From SKVR01 sp964589855 (GTDB taxonomy: Bacteria > Bacteroidota > Bacteroidia > Bacteroidales > UBA7960), in NCBI GenBank assembly GCA_964589855.1, contig CAZPVB010000228.1, positions 1-5,480 of the forward strand: 5,480 nucleotides of DNA, written 5' to 3'. Under the pieces are notes generated by a model. The model saw only the letters and a program-made list of their open reading frames with translations, ran no database searches and was not told the DNA's origin. Made by a program: the position numbers and the translations under genes. Within the stretch, counting starts at the first letter, position 1. Each line of letters begins with the position of its first letter. Positions 5,173-5,480 of the stretch are shown piece by piece.

Positions 5173-5301
5173 ATGAACCGAGCCATGACAAATATTTTGA
5201 CACACACGCGGATGATTAGATTTCGTGGCATGGACAAAAATACAAAACCGGAGTTTTGGCGAGCTCCATCTGACCTATTTAATAAAATTATGAACAGATA
5301 A
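5173..5301 (+). CDS. Hypothetical 42-residue protein (doubtful)
   Basis: An ATG at 5173 opens 42 codons ending at TAA 5299-5301, only 3 nt before the stem of the terminator at 5305. The peptide begins MNRAMTNILT and ends EFWRAPSDLFNKIMNR; it is basic, soluble-looking and unrecognised. An alternative start at ATG 5230 would give 23 residues. An AAGGAG lies at 5155-5160, 12 nt before the first ATG, which is rather far and unlike the other genes here. Its position between gap and the terminator, 46 nt after the gap stop, is the main argument for it: it would explain why the terminator lies 178 nt beyond gap. It could equally be untranslated 3' sequence. Confidence 0.28.
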   Translation: MNRAMTNILTHTRMIRFRGMDKNTKPEFWRAPSDLFNKIMNR

Positions 5302-5304
5302 AAA

Positions 5305-5358
5305 ACCGGAAACATGAAAAAAAATCCACGAAGGTCTTTTTGTTTCCGGTCTTTTTTT
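5305..5358. terminator. Bidirectional intrinsic terminator downstream of gap
   Basis: ACCGGAAACA (5305-5314) pairs perfectly with TGTTTCCGGT (5341-5350), a 10-bp stem. The 26-nt loop contains an A8 run and a T4-T5 run that can lengthen the stem with A-T pairs. Reading rightward, seven T follow (5352-5358). Reading leftward, the stem is followed by the complement of the A run 5300-5305, again a run of T. Termination in both directions suits a site between convergent genes and ends the gap transcript. Confidence 0.75.
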
Positions 5359-5388
5359 GCTTTTCTCCTTATGTTTTTAGTGAAAATC

Positions 5389-5406
5389 TTCAGTATCACT
5401 ACTGAA
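5389..5406 (-). terminator. Perfect hairpin, possible weak leftward terminator
   Basis: TTCAGTA (5389-5395) pairs perfectly with TACTGAA (5400-5406) over the 4-nt loop TCAC. On the minus strand it lies 15 nt after a stop codon at 5422-5424 and is followed by GATTTTC, a poor T tract. It may be an auxiliary terminator or attenuating structure for a gene entering from the right, or simply a short palindrome in AT-rich DNA. Confidence 0.3.
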
Positions 5407-5421
5407 AGCCATTTATGCCCT

Positions 5422-5480
5422 TCATGCCCCAAATTTCTTTATTTTTCCGGTATGCGCCATGGCAAGGGTCATGATCTCTT
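5422..5480 (-). CDS. Possible C-terminal tail of an unidentified gene (partial)
   Basis: On the minus strand one frame is open from the right edge to TGA at 5422-5424 and reads 18 residues, EIMTLAMAHTGKIKKFGA. A second minus frame is open to TAG at 5399-5401 and reads 26 residues, ending GMKGINGFQ, but its stop falls in the loop of the hairpin at 5389-5406. The hairpin and the bidirectional terminator at 5305-5358 are what one would expect downstream of a gene arriving from the right, convergent with gap. The first frame is preferred because its stop precedes both hairpins. The tail is too short to identify any family, and no coding signal beyond openness is available. Confidence 0.28.
   Translation of the reverse strand, partial: EIMTLAMAHTGKIKKFGA

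Overview
The window looks like a chromosomal stretch of a member of the Bacteroidota. Four clearly recognised genes with visible starts (csbD-like, rhodanese-like, aldehyde dehydrogenase, gap) lack a GGAGG-type ribosome binding site and start after A/T-rich leaders. Intergenic DNA is AT-rich (about 22-33% GC where counted by hand), and a few TAnnTTTG (-7-type) motifs occur. This assignment is inference from composition and signals, not a database match.

Layout: (1) 1-227, the 3' end of a cation P-type ATPase on +, cut by the window edge. (2) 228-759, AT-rich DNA with a doubtful small hydrophobic ORF, a perfect 19-bp tandem repeat and a candidate promoter. (3) 760-948, a CsbD-family stress protein on +, followed by a weak and then a strong rho-independent terminator. 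(4) 949-1509, a repeat-rich spacer with a TCATTCCGA-type inverted repeat, a diverged tandem of about 79 bp, and two near-identical GACGCGCC hairpins. (5) 1510-1824, a rhodanese-fold protein on - that lacks the catalytic cysteine. (6) 1825-2658, a long divergent intergenic region with a GC-richer island of unknown origin. (7) 2659-4029, an NAD(P)-dependent aldehyde dehydrogenase of the succinate-semialdehyde dehydrogenase type. (8) 4140-5126, type I glyceraldehyde-3-phosphate dehydrogenase. (9) 5127-5480, a possible 42-codon small ORF, a bidirectional terminator and probably the tail of a minus-strand gene entering from the right.

The two dehydrogenases lie in the same direction, 110 bp apart, with no visible terminator between them, so they may be co-transcribed. 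They could link carbon-skeleton oxidation (succinate semialdehyde or a similar aldehyde to acid, feeding the TCA cycle) with glycolysis. The ATPase, CsbD-like and rhodanese-like genes form a looser housekeeping and stress neighbourhood with no obvious shared pathway. Recognised genes cover only about 56% of the window, which is low for a bacterium. I see no CRISPR array, tRNA, rRNA, intact insertion sequence or clear defence system. The least explained parts are the repeat cluster at 1106-1432, the island at about 1910-2128, and the small ORF directly ahead of the terminator at 5305-5358.
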